From the NCBI RefSeq assembly GCF_022113815.1, contig NZ_SGOM01000013.1:1-64000 (forward strand): 64,000 bases of DNA, written 5' to 3'. This document shows positions 21,667 through 30,327 of the stretch, piece by piece. Numbering within the stretch: the stretch's first letter is position 1; the number at the start of each line of letters is the position of its first letter. The notes below the pieces were generated by a model that saw nothing but the letters and a program-made list of their open reading frames with translations, was not told the DNA's origin and did no database searches. Source of the DNA: Vibrio cincinnatiensis. GTDB taxonomy: Bacteria > Pseudomonadota > Gammaproteobacteria > Enterobacterales > Vibrionaceae. The translations under genes were made by a program, and so were the position numbers.

Positions 21667-21853
21667 GCAACAACTAATTCAGTCACAGAATTCAGATAGA
21701 GAGCGAAACTGCCAGCTAAAACAGTTAGGACCCAAAGTTTGCTAGGACTAACACTTTCGTTCATTCATTCCCTACACTCTTTGACTTAATGGAACTAATA
21801 CCACCATTATGATTTAGGTTGCTTATCTAAAATACCAAAGAGTGTGCTATCCA

Positions 21854-22459
21854 ATGAAAAGAACAATGTTGTTTATCGCAGTATTACTGTTGTCGCCAGC
21901 GGCATCAGCTAAGTGGTTGACGTCTGACAGTACTGATAAAATAACAGGAGAGAGAACAGTCAGTGCGTTCTCATATATTTACAAACAAGATGAAAGCATC
22001 GGGATTCGATGTGACGTTACTTCAGATCAACGACAACTTATGCTGACATTTGATTCTGATAGCGCTCTAGGCACGCCAAGAACAGACGTAGATATGTTCG
22101 TGAAAGTTGATGATAACCAGCCTATTAGCTTCCGTGGGCGGTTGTATACTAACTCCTATCGTTCTGGCTATGTCAGAGCAGATAACAAGATAGAAGCCGA
22201 AGTAAGTAAATTGGTGGCTCAAATGCTCGCTGGCAATAAAGCATATGTAAAGATCCAGAATGACAGACGCTCAGAAGTAGTCAATTTTACAGTAAGTCTT
22301 ACTGGGTTTACTGCCAGTTCAAAACAAACAATATCAGCATGTGGATTTAACCCGAAAGCTAAAGAAATTACTCCAGAAGATAAAGCTCGTTTGAGTAAGA
22401 TCGAGTTAGAACTTAAAAAACTTCAGTCAGAGAAAGATTCTATTCTTTCTAAATATTAG
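21854..22459 (+). CDS. Exported VasI/TagO-like domain protein
   Basis: This 201-residue protein has an N-terminal signal peptide (MKRTMLFIAVLLLSPAASA) followed by KWLTSDSTDKITGERTVSA. Its beta-rich domain ends with the FTVSLTGF and ISACGF segments, as in VasI/TagO-like proteins. A charged helical tail follows (KIELELKKLQSEKDS). VasI proteins were named from type VI secretion loci, but the domain also occurs alone, and no secretion genes are near. ATG 21854 is preferred to GTG 21842 because it gives a clean signal peptide. It is the first cargo gene and has no attC between it and the next gene. Confidence 0.6.
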   Translation: MKRTMLFIAVLLLSPAASAKWLTSDSTDKITGERTVSAFSYIYKQDESIGIRCDVTSDQRQLMLTFDSDSALGTPRTDVDMFVKVDDNQPISFRGRLYTNSYRSGYVRADNKIEAEVSKLVAQMLAGNKAYVKIQNDRRSEVVNFTVSLTGFTASSKQTISACGFNPKAKEITPEDKARLSKIELELKKLQSEKDSILSKY

Positions 22460-22517
22460 TCTTTGAAAAAAGACTGTTAGTACTCTCTTGGGCAAATAGA
22501 ACATAAGGATGTAAGTA

Positions 22518-25268
22518 ATGAGTTTCGTCGGGGCAAGATGGTGGAAGTTCGATTTTCATACACACACACCAGCTTCTTTTGATTATGGGAAAACAGATAG
22601 CAGTTTAAAGGCATCGAAGACCGCTAAAGATTGGCTGTTGGACTATATCGGCAAGGGCATAGAGTGTGTAGCAGTTACAGATCACAATACTGGCGACTGG
22701 ATTGATAATCTTAAAGATGCGGCAGAAAACTTAAGAGCAGAAGGTTATTCAATTTTCGTCTTTCCTGGTGTTGAGGTTACAGCCAACTCAAACATACATG
22801 TTCTGGGTATTTTTGACCCTTGTGCAACTTCAGCAGATATTAGTGCTGTTATCGGAGCATCAAAGTTTCGTGGGACAAAAGGAGATAGTGATTCAGTAGC
22901 CGAGGAAAGTGCTGAGAATGTAATAAAAGAAATCATATCAGCTGGCGGCGTTGCCATACCAGCACATATTGATATGAAGGCAGGACTTTGTCAGCAGCAT
23001 TCTTCTCACACAATAGGGCAAGTCTGCAAACATGCAAATGCCGTTGAAATAATTTTCCCTGATCAAGAGCGAGCTGATGCCCCTTTATCAAGATACACAA
23101 ATTTAAATGTCGACTTACCATCAATAATTGGCTCTGACGCCCATCACCCTAATGATATAGGGAGAGCTTATACTTGGGTAAAAATGTCTATCCCTTCAAT
23201 AGAAGGGCTTAAACTGGCTTTGGTTGATGGTTCATCTTCCATAATTCGTTCAGATAACGAAACAACAGATCCAAATAGTTCTTCCAACACACTGTTACGA
23301 TCTGTGACTATTGAAAATGCTAAATATGCAGGGCGTTCGACTCCTTTGAAAGTGGAATTCAACCCTTGGTTGAATTCCATCATTGGAGGTCGTGGAAGTG
23401 GAAAATCGTCCGTCCTTGAATTTATACGATTAGGTATGGACAGAGCGAAAGACTTTGATGTACTGGATCGCGACAATGAAATTCGTAGATCTTTCGAGAG
23501 TTTTACTAAAATATCAGCATCTAGAGATTCTGAAGGAGTAATGCTTGAAAATACAAAAATCAGTTGTATCTATACGAGAGATGAAGTTCATTACCTCCTG
23601 ACGTGGACTAAGGCAAGCAACCACGTTTCAATTTCTCGTTATGATGGTCAGCACTGGATTCCCGAAGAGGGTGAAGCACATTCTCGCTTCCCAATAAAGA
23701 TTTTTAGTCAGAAGCAGATATTCGACTTAGCTAAAAACCCAAATACGCTTCTTCGTCTTATCGATGAGTCTTCTACTGTTGGTTACCAACAGTGGAAGAT
23801 GGATTGGTCTGAAAAACACTCCCATTTTCAAACATTGTGCAGTCAAAAAAGGGAGCTTCAATCAAAGTTAGCAAATAAAAGTGTGTTGTTAGGACAGCTT
23901 TCTGATGTGGATCAGAAGATAAAAACAATAGAGAACTCTGGTCACACAGACATCCTTAAAAACTATCAAGCATATAGTGGAAAGCGAACGAGTGTTTTGC
24001 AATATGAAACTGGAATTGAAGATCTGAAGAACCAAGTTGAGTCCATATCCAACGCTTCTGCTATTCCTGCAATAGATGACATTACATTTGATTCGCAGTC
24101 GGCAAATGAATCAAAAGTTCTTACCAAGTTAAAAAACTTGAATGGGGCAGCACAATCTTTTAAAGAGGCTATTGCGCAAGCAGTGGCCTCACTTGGAAAT
24201 GAATTAACACAGTTTAGAGGCTGGTATAGTGAGTCTGACTTCAATAAGTCTCATCTTGAAGTTATTAGAAAATACGAAGAGTTAATTGAAAGATTGCGTA
24301 GCGAAGGAATTGATAACCCCTCTGATTATGCAAGACTAATTGATGAACGGGATACCATTAATAAATCACTAAAAGCAATGGAGCTGGTAGCATCTCAGAT
24401 AAGCGAGGCGGATTCTTTAATCAATTCTGCATATCATGAAATTATAGAATGCAGGAAAAAATTAACAGTAAATCGTTTAGAATTCTTAAAGCAACACTTG
24501 TCTGGAAACTCGTCCATTAAAGTTGATTTAGCTCCTTTTTCAGATATAGACCACATGGAAGAATCATTTAGAGGTGTAATAGGGCGTTCTGATAACGCTT
24601 TTGCTGCTGATATTTTTGATTTGGATCGCGAGTGTGGCTTCCTTTACAGTTTAAACAAAGAATTATTGGCCACAACAAGCTCTGGCAATTCAAGTAACCT
24701 AGAGCCTTGGCTATCTAAAATTCATGACTTCAAGTCTCAGGTGTTTAACTTTAGGTCTGGTGAAATCCAAGGAGCTAAGATTGGAAAAAGATTTTCTGAA
24801 TTCATGGCTAACTTGCAGCCTCAAAGCTTTGATCAAATAAATACGTGGTTTCCTGAGGATAAATTGTCCATAAAATTTAATGACGGCAATAGATTTAAGG
24901 ATGTTTCACAAGGTTCAGCTGGACAAAAGGCCTCGGCTGTTTTGTCATTTTTATTATCTTATGGAACTGAACCGCTCGTTTTAGATCAGCCTGAAGATGA
25001 CCTTGATAATGGCTTGATTACAAGCTTGATCGTTTCGAAATTACATGAAAACAAAGCAGACAGACAAATAATTGTCGTCACTCACAACCCTAATATCGTA
25101 GTAAACGGTGATTCAGAGTATGTTATTGCGCTAGAAGATCGAGGCCAAATAAATCCAGTAGCATCTGGCGCATTGCAAGAAGTAAATGTTAGGAAGAATG
25201 TATGTGAAATTATGGAAGGTGGTGAGATAGCACTCCAACAACGCTACAAGAGAATGTTTAATGTTTAA
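22518..25268 (+). CDS. PHP-domain ABC/SMC-like ATPase (TrlF-type), candidate defence protein
   Basis: The 916-residue protein fuses a PHP metallohydrolase to an SMC-like ABC ATPase. The PHP domain has a full metal set: H14 and H16 in FDFHTHT, D55-H56, E86, H94, H150, and D207 with H209 in GSDAHH. Walker A GGRGSGKSS lies at about 290-298. It is followed by a long coiled-coil insert (about 400-680) and then the ABC signature GSAGQKAS, Walker B LVLDQPEDD (about 820-828) and the H-loop His near 856 in VVTHNP. PHP domains act as phosphoesterases or nucleases, so DNA or RNA cleavage gated by ATP is likely. The next gene encodes a nuclease-TOPRIM protein. The exact biochemical role is unknown. Confidence 0.85.
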   Translation: MSFVGARWWKFDFHTHTPASFDYGKTDSSLKASKTAKDWLLDYIGKGIECVAVTDHNTGDWIDNLKDAAENLRAEGYSIFVFPGVEVTANSNIHVLGIFDPCATSADISAVIGASKFRGTKGDSDSVAEESAENVIKEIISAGGVAIPAHIDMKAGLCQQHSSHTIGQVCKHANAVEIIFPDQERADAPLSRYTNLNVDLPSIIGSDAHHPNDIGRAYTWVKMSIPSIEGLKLALVDGSSSIIRSDNETTDPNSSSNTLLRSVTIENAKYAGRSTPLKVEFNPWLNSIIGGRGSGKSSVLEFIRLGMDRAKDFDVLDRDNEIRRSFESFTKISASRDSEGVMLENTKISCIYTRDEVHYLLTWTKASNHVSISRYDGQHWIPEEGEAHSRFPIKIFSQKQIFDLAKNPNTLLRLIDESSTVGYQQWKMDWSEKHSHFQTLCSQKRELQSKLANKSVLLGQLSDVDQKIKTIENSGHTDILKNYQAYSGKRTSVLQYETGIEDLKNQVESISNASAIPAIDDITFDSQSANESKVLTKLKNLNGAAQSFKEAIAQAVASLGNELTQFRGWYSESDFNKSHLEVIRKYEELIERLRSEGIDNPSDYARLIDERDTINKSLKAMELVASQISEADSLINSAYHEIIECRKKLTVNRLEFLKQHLSGNSSIKVDLAPFSDIDHMEESFRGVIGRSDNAFAADIFDLDRECGFLYSLNKELLATTSSGNSSNLEPWLSKIHDFKSQVFNFRSGEIQGAKIGKRFSEFMANLQPQSFDQINTWFPEDKLSIKFNDGNRFKDVSQGSAGQKASAVLSFLLSYGTEPLVLDQPEDDLDNGLITSLIVSKLHENKADRQIIVVTHNPNIVVNGDSEYVIALEDRGQINPVASGALQEVNVRKNVCEIMEGGEIALQQRYKRMFNV

Positions 25269-25339
25269 CATAAGCAAAGCGCTAACAAGTCAAAACACTC
25301 GGACGCAGCAAAGCTGAGCCAGTGTTTGAGATATTATGC
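25263..25339 (+). repeat. attC-like site 1
   Basis: GTTTAAC (25263-25269) overlaps the ATPase stop codon and fits the R'' consensus; a second possible R'' is CGCTAAC further in. An imperfect hairpin follows with CAGC-AAA-GCTG at its tip and ACACTCGG pairing with CCAGTGT, leaving single unpaired bases as in attC. The right core ATTATGC (25333-25339) deviates from GTTRRRY. It looks like a degraded attC. Confidence 0.5.
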
Positions 25340-25365
25340 AGTCATTAAAGAAAGCATGACGGGCT

Positions 25366-26400
25366 ATGGATTTCAGAGAAAAATATAAAAAATGGCTTAA
25401 ACCGACTGATGATGCTCCTCCCACATGGTACCGAAAAAGGGGCTATGCATTTGAGGAAATTATTAAAAGTTGTTTAGAGCATGAGCAACTAGATCCTCGC
25501 GCAAGTTATAAAGCCGAAGGAGAGCAGATTGATGGATCATTCTTTCTCGATGGCAGTATTTTTCTGCTAGAGGCAAAATGGCATAAAGACGAATTGCCAG
25601 CTTCAGCAATTTATCAGTTCAAAGGCAAAGTAGACGGTAAATTAGCTGGAACAATTGGGGTGTTTATCTCCATGTCTGGTTATTCCAAAGACGCAGTTGA
25701 TGCTTTAACGCTTGGAAAGTCTCTAAATATAATTCTGTTCGGTAAGGAAGATATCGACGCGGCAATCATCGGAGGGAGTAGCTTCAGAAGTGTTCTGAAA
25801 TCTAAGCTTAGAATTGCAGCTGAAGAGGGTGTTGTCTACCATTCAACTGAAATGGAACAAGTGTCAAAAGATGGACAAACCATCATCGAAGCCTTCACTT
25901 ACGATAATATGTCATCAATGCTTGTTAAACAGGATTCAAATTTTGACGCAACTTCAGACTTAGTCATTGTCTGTGAAGGAACCACTGACCGAGAACTACT
26001 ATCACTTTTGGCAACTAAAATTCTCAATAAGTTTGGTCTGACCAAGAAAATCAATATTATTGTCGCCATGGGTAAAATGACTATCCCTCGTGTTGCCAAT
26101 GCCGCTAGCAATATCATCACAAACTCTCCCGTACTAATCGTTACTGACTCAGATAATGACATTGGAAAAACCCGCGATATGCTTAACCGAGGAGTTGAAT
26201 TGGCTAGCTGGCGGTGTTCTATTCCAGATCCAGAAATAGAGTCTTGGCTTGGTTTAGACCCTAAGGAATTCCGTCACCGTTATCGAGGAGCAGAGATGCG
26301 CAAGATGTTAACCAAGCTTGTTAATGACTTAGATCTTGAAGAGCTATCGGAGCGAGATGAATCCTTCAAAACGTTTTATGACTGGATCAAGAATTCCTAA
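25366..26400 (+). CDS. PD-(D/E)XK nuclease fused to TOPRIM domain, candidate defence protein
   Basis: The 344-residue protein has an Mrr-like nuclease domain in its N-terminal half: E30/E31, D56 in EGEQIDG, and E69-x-K71 in LLEAKW. The C-terminal half is a TOPRIM domain: E204 in VCEGTTDRE, D261/D263 in VTDSDND, and PDPEIESWL at about 287-295. TOPRIM partners of ABC ATPases occur in OLD-family and related anti-phage systems, so a joint system with the preceding PHP-ATPase is plausible. The two genes are, however, separated by an attC-like site, so they may have arrived as separate cassettes. The frame is intact and all key acidic residues are present. Confidence 0.8.
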   Translation: MDFREKYKKWLKPTDDAPPTWYRKRGYAFEEIIKSCLEHEQLDPRASYKAEGEQIDGSFFLDGSIFLLEAKWHKDELPASAIYQFKGKVDGKLAGTIGVFISMSGYSKDAVDALTLGKSLNIILFGKEDIDAAIIGGSSFRSVLKSKLRIAAEEGVVYHSTEMEQVSKDGQTIIEAFTYDNMSSMLVKQDSNFDATSDLVIVCEGTTDRELLSLLATKILNKFGLTKKINIIVAMGKMTIPRVANAASNIITNSPVLIVTDSDNDIGKTRDMLNRGVELASWRCSIPDPEIESWLGLDPKEFRHRYRGAEMRKMLTKLVNDLDLEELSERDESFKTFYDWIKNS

Positions 26401-26466
26401 CAAAGAGCTGCTACGGAAAATTTACTCGCTGGCGCTCCCAAATTTCCACAGAGTGCAGCGTTATGT
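26395..26466 (+). repeat. attC-like site 2
   Basis: CCTAAC (26396-26401, over the stop codon of the nuclease gene) and GTTATGT (26460-26466) are the outer cores. GCTGC and GCAGC then pair, as do GGAAAATTT and AAATTTCC with one unpaired base, around a short loop containing CTGGCGC. This is a well-formed attC of about 70 bp and the best of the five. Confidence 0.78.
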
Positions 26467-26483
26467 TTTAGAGGAAATGGTTA

Positions 26484-27170
26484 ATGAAACTTTTGAACAA
26501 AGGTTTACTAGTTCTTAGCTTTCTTTGTCTCTTTTTAGCGCTGAAAAGTAGTGAAGAAAGGCTCCTTTTTGAAAGTACTGGATTCTTTTTTCAGCAATTT
26601 AAGCTGGGGAATGATATTGTCTTTAACTTGTCATGTGGGATGCTCATTAGCATTTGGTTTTACTTTTTGGTTGTTTGGCTCCCAGAGAAAAAGAAAAAAA
26701 AGCGGGTAAAAAGTCACTTTATATCGCAATATACCGAGTTTAAACGTCAATTAATTATGCATATTGTTGGCGCATGCCGAGAACCTTACAAGGCTGATTT
26801 ACTCAGAAATCTGATGGAACCTCAGGCATTTAAAGAGTATTTCAATGAAAAGTTAACAGCAGACCAAGAGCGTTGGCACGTGTTTCTAAATAATCTCGAT
26901 AAAGCTCTCTTAGCTGACATTCTTAATGAATTTGAGGCGTTTAAAGAAGCTACATCTTATTTGCTCAGTAACGTGCAAGTCGATGATGATGAGGTGTTCT
27001 CATTTCTGCATAGGATAAATACTATATCAATTACCCTAAAAGGCGTCAGTGTTGAAAATGATAGTTTGAAGCAACTATCTCGGTTGCTTTGGGAAATATT
27101 GGCTGGCTTTAGTTGGATTGATGGCTATCGAGATTATGACTATTTCGACAGTATGTTCCATAAAATTTAG
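26484..27170 (+). CDS. Two-TM cassette protein of unknown function
   Basis: I do not recognise this 228-residue protein. Two hydrophobic N-terminal segments (about 5-24 and 43-65) are followed by a lysine cluster (PEKKKKKRVK) and a long, mostly helical cytoplasmic domain ending [31 protein letters not shown] ribosome site precedes ATG 26484. It lies between attC-like sites 2 and 3, so it is a single-gene integron cassette. The membrane-plus-helix architecture recalls defence effectors, but nothing specific supports that. Confidence 0.65.
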   Translation: MKLLNKGLLVLSFLCLFLALKSSEERLLFESTGFFFQQFKLGNDIVFNLSCGMLISIWFYFLVVWLPEKKKKKRVKSHFISQYTEFKRQLIMHIVGACREPYKADLLRNLMEPQAFKEYFNEKLTADQERWHVFLNNLDKALLADILNEFEAFKEATSYLLSNVQVDDDEVFSFLHRINTISITLKGVSVENDSLKQLSRLLWEILAGFSWIDGYRDYDYFDSMFHKI

Positions 27171-27173
27171 ATC

Positions 27174-27194
27174 AAACATAACAAGGCGTTAAGC
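27174..27194 (+). repeat. Collapsed attC-like site 3
   Basis: CATAAC followed by AAG and directly by GCGTTAAGC (GTTAAGC fits GTTRRRY exactly, 27188-27194) looks like the two outer cores of an attC with the whole inner stem deleted. Without the inner arms it should be recombination-defective and would fuse the two neighbouring cassettes. Confidence 0.5.
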
Positions 27195-27211
27195 ATATTA
27201 TGGAGGCTTAA

Positions 27212-28240
27212 TTGAGCGTTAAAAAAGACAATCACTTTTTGCCTCAGATGTATCTAAAAAATTGGTGCAATGAACAGGGTAAGGTATTTCAGTATAGGAA
27301 AGTAGTTCAACACGAAAATGTACCTATCTGGAAAGACTACTATCCATCAGCTATCGGTTACTCTCGGTATTTGTATGTTAATACGCAGAATGGCAACCCA
27401 GATGATATCTTGGAAAATTGGTTTGACTCTAATTATGAATCTCCCGCCAAAAATTCGATTGATAGAGCAATTCGTAATGAGAAGCTCACGAGGAATGATT
27501 ATAAATTGTTAGCTAACTTCGTTGCACTTCAGGATTTACGTACTCCAAAGCGTTACTTTGAGCATTTAGAGCGCTCTGACAAACAGGCTCTGAGTGAAAT
27601 TGTCGAAGATGTGGTCAATGATATTAAATTAAAAATTCCGCCAGACTTTAAACCTGATGGAAAGGCACGTTACCATGATAGCTTACCAATGAAGGTGGAG
27701 ATTGAAGAGGATGGTAATGACGCATTTATAGTAAAAGTAACATGGTTGGCGGGCAGAGCTTCTTGGTTATGGTCTATAAAACATGTTCTTACTACTGTAG
27801 CTGAACAACTACACCAAAATTCATGGACGATACTTTATCCTGCCAATGGTATGAGTTGGCTTACATCAGACAATCCAGTGGTTCGACTAAATTATGATAA
27901 TGGTAAAAGCTATGATTTTAATGGTGGCTGGGCAAAACCCAAAAGTGAAATAATTTTGCCATTGGGACCGAGGCATTTGTTGTATACGCAGGTTGGTGTT
28001 TCACCTCCCATCTTACGAGGGACTAAACTGACCGTAGACCAAACTCAGAATATTAACCGAATGATCGCTGAGAACTGCCATAACTTCGTTGTATCTCATG
28101 AAAAAAGAGATGACGTTGAGTTGTTAATCCCTAGGGTTGTAGATAACGAAAAAGTGGAGACTGAAAAGGAACATTGGAAAAACTGGCATTTACACCACCA
28201 AGATGCAGAGTTAGTGTTTTACGGGGATAAATACACTTAA
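27212..28240 (+). CDS. DUF4238 family protein
   Basis: The 342-residue protein begins with the DUF4238 hallmark KDNHFLPQMYLKNWCNEQGKVFQYRK. It contains the family blocks LLANFVALQDLRTPKRYF and WLTSDNPVVRLNY. The activity of the family is unknown; members are frequent in phage-defence and mobile regions. The start is TTG, behind a strong TGGAGG site. It is flanked by attC-like sites 3 and 4 and reads in the same direction as the other cassettes. Confidence 0.8.
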   Translation: MSVKKDNHFLPQMYLKNWCNEQGKVFQYRKVVQHENVPIWKDYYPSAIGYSRYLYVNTQNGNPDDILENWFDSNYESPAKNSIDRAIRNEKLTRNDYKLLANFVALQDLRTPKRYFEHLERSDKQALSEIVEDVVNDIKLKIPPDFKPDGKARYHDSLPMKVEIEEDGNDAFIVKVTWLAGRASWLWSIKHVLTTVAEQLHQNSWTILYPANGMSWLTSDNPVVRLNYDNGKSYDFNGGWAKPKSEIILPLGPRHLLYTQVGVSPPILRGTKLTVDQTQNINRMIAENCHNFVVSHEKRDDVELLIPRVVDNEKVETEKEHWKNWHLHHQDAELVFYGDKYT

Positions 28241-28324
28241 CAAACTTTTTGAAGTGATTCGCAACGCATGGCATTTTTACTATGTGTTAGTCGCCGTTGT
28301 TCATTACTTAACAACGCGTTTTGC
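28234..28324 (+). repeat. attC-like site 4 (Vibrio type)
   Basis: CTTAACAAAC over the stop of the DUF4238 gene starts a stretch containing GTGATTCGCAACGCATGG and GCATTTTTACTATG, which resembles the repeats of Vibrio chromosomal integrons. It ends at TTAACAACGCGTTTTGC, where the right core is degenerate. It marks the end of the cassette array. Up to the recombinase gene at 28425 nothing else is visible. Confidence 0.6.
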
Positions 28325-28424
28325 TTGTTCATTATCTCATCCGAATCTAGCATATCAGCTCAACGGCTCTAAACAGTTTTTGTCCAGAAGTTGTTTTAGA
28401 TTACCTAAACAGCAAACTTTGTTA

Positions 28425-29789
28425 TCACGATGAGATGATGCTTTTATCAATATCTGACTGAAAGGCTTCTAACAATATCTTGATCTCCACGAGCGCTGCG
28501 GTAAATGTTAGCTCTTTCCCTGCTATCTGTTCTTCTAAGAACTCGATCTGACGTTTAGCAAGCTCAACACTCGACTTTAGCGAAACTGCATTGTAAACCT
28601 CTGTATAGCCATGAATATCAGCAAATGCGAGGTCAATGTAAGTATCTAGCGAACTCAATTGCGTATGACCTGTCCATTGCTGAAGCTGCATTTTAAATGT
28701 TTGTGTATGAAGCAAATGTTTTCGGAAATCATCTTTGTCATTAACTTCTTTAGAGGCAAGAATAAGCTCCTTAAGCTTGTCTGTAATAAATGCATGTCTC
28801 CACAGATGTGGGTGCAACTCCCCCTTGATACCAAGGTCTTTTTTCCATAGGTTCATGTACGTTGTCCATGAGTCAGCGGATAAGCATTGACCTGTTTTTA
28901 AACTGATAAAAAGGTAGTCATGTTGCACTTTTTTTTGCCTCATGACCTTCTTGCGAACTTTGATGTAATCTGCAATCACCGAGAGTAACAGGTGCGGTAC
29001 GGGAATCTTTCGAGTGGTGTTATCGTCCTTACGCTTTAGAGTGGTAAGAGTGAGCATACCAGTGCGCCTAGCTTCATAATAATCAGTCACTTTAATCGAA
29101 TGAAGCTCTGATATACGACAACCCAGTTGCTCCATTGCTGTGTATAACGCCATATCCCTTTTGCGTTTATCTTTGTTTTTCTGAGTCTTTATAAACTCCC
29201 ATACACGCAAAGCATTAGCTTGAGAAACAGGGTGGAGTTTCTTGATTTCATCTTTTGTTGGTACGGCTGCGTGGGTGACTTTGACACCTTCAATGAAGCC
29301 CTTGTAACCTTCTTGTTTCCGCTTATAGGGCTTTTCAAGCACCTTAATTGAATTACCTTTATCCTTACCAATAAAAGAGTTCAAATCATGAAACTCTTGG
29401 ACAAACAGCAAAAAATCAAGGCAGGAATGAGCAATCTTTATCACCGAATTATTACGGCGCTTCAGTTCACCGAGGGGCGTTCTCTCTGCTTGTAACGACT
29501 GAACAAAAAGGGTGAACGTTGCATCAGTAAGTTGGCTAAATCGGCTCAACATTGGTTGCTTTTCAATAAAACGAACCAAGTGGATAATATCGTGTGCATA
29601 CCCTCGAATCGTATCACTTTTTAAGCCTCTGACTACCAAGCTCTGAGTGTAGGCATTGGCCTCATAGCAAGGCACATGATTACTGTAAGTAACGAAAGGG
29701 ATGTCTAAAGGCTTACGAAATATAAGCTTGCCATCGAACCCTATATGACTCCATTGCTCAAAATCTTTAAGCTTGCGAACCACCATCAC
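28425..29789 (-). CDS. Tyrosine recombinase of the island (fourth gene of the gin-like operon)
   Basis: The 454-residue protein has a SAM-like N-terminal core-binding region and a complete tyrosine recombinase catalytic set: R225 in LGCRISELH, K252/K254, H328 and R331 in HPHLWRH, H375 in TGHTQLSSLDTY and the nucleophile Y384. It should be active for strand exchange. Its ATG overlaps the stop of the small coiled-coil gene (ATGA), so it is the last gene of a four-gene operon. In GInt islands such genes are needed for excision and integration. Confidence 0.88.
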   Translation of the reverse strand: MMVVRKLKDFEQWSHIGFDGKLIFRKPLDIPFVTYSNHVPCYEANAYTQSLVVRGLKSDTIRGYAHDIIHLVRFIEKQPMLSRFSQLTDATFTLFVQSLQAERTPLGELKRRNNSVIKIAHSCLDFLLFVQEFHDLNSFIGKDKGNSIKVLEKPYKRKQEGYKGFIEGVKVTHAAVPTKDEIKKLHPVSQANALRVWEFIKTQKNKDKRKRDMALYTAMEQLGCRISELHSIKVTDYYEARRTGMLTLTTLKRKDDNTTRKIPVPHLLLSVIADYIKVRKKVMRQKKVQHDYLFISLKTGQCLSADSWTTYMNLWKKDLGIKGELHPHLWRHAFITDKLKELILASKEVNDKDDFRKHLLHTQTFKMQLQQWTGHTQLSSLDTYIDLAFADIHGYTEVYNAVSLKSSVELAKRQIEFLEEQIAGKELTFTAALVEIKILLEAFQSDIDKSIISS

Positions 29790-30316
29790 ACTTCTCCATT
29801 CAGAGTGAAGCTCATCTGTGCTTCAATCTTCCGATTATGCTCTCGGTAAAGCTCCTTCCGTTCTTCGATTGTCCCTTCATGCTTTGCAAGTTGCTTTAGC
29901 CTAGAACGCAACTCTGAGACCATAACGGTCAATAAAACATTGCTACGCTGCACTGCATCAAGCTCTGCTTCAAGCTCAGCAACTTTTTGTTTTAACCCCA
30001 CTGCGGTTTGTTTGTTGCCTTTAGAAGCTTTCTCGTGATGAAGTACAGCCTCTATCGCCAGCTTCGCATTAATACGCAATTCATCTAATGATAAGAAACC
30101 TCTGTCTAGTAATGCTTCTGAGATGCTTTTGACCGTGTTTAACGAACACGAAGTGATGTGACGCTCTTGATTTTGATATTTAGCTATAGCCGATTGTGAC
30201 CTCAAAGCCTTTAGTAGTTCTTCATCATTTTTAAACTCAACGGGCGATTTGATGATTTCTCTCAACAGCTTTTCTGTTTCAAGTACCTTAGTTTGATTTT
30301 TCTCTAACGCTTTCAT
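29786..30316 (-). CDS. Small coiled-coil protein of the recombination operon
   Basis: The 176-residue, highly charged protein is almost entirely helical. A heptad-rich segment runs over about residues 105-165 (LKQKVAELEAELDAVQ). The N-terminal part (LKALRSQSAIAKYQNQERHITSCSLNTVKSISEALL) resembles a helix-turn-helix region of TnpC-like accessory proteins. It sits between two recombinase genes (11-base gap upstream, four-base overlap downstream) and corresponds in position and size to the small protein of GInt operons. A DNA-binding accessory role is inferred. Confidence 0.7.
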   Translation of the reverse strand: MKALEKNQTKVLETEKLLREIIKSPVEFKNDEELLKALRSQSAIAKYQNQERHITSCSLNTVKSISEALLDRGFLSLDELRINAKLAIEAVLHHEKASKGNKQTAVGLKQKVAELEAELDAVQRSNVLLTVMVSELRSRLKQLAKHEGTIEERKELYREHNRKIEAQMSFTLNGEV

Positions 30317-30327
30317 TATCTCAATCC

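Noticed and set aside
21854..22459. Type VI secretion gene cluster suggested by the VasI-like protein
   Set aside because: No other secretion gene is present in the window; the domain also occurs alone.
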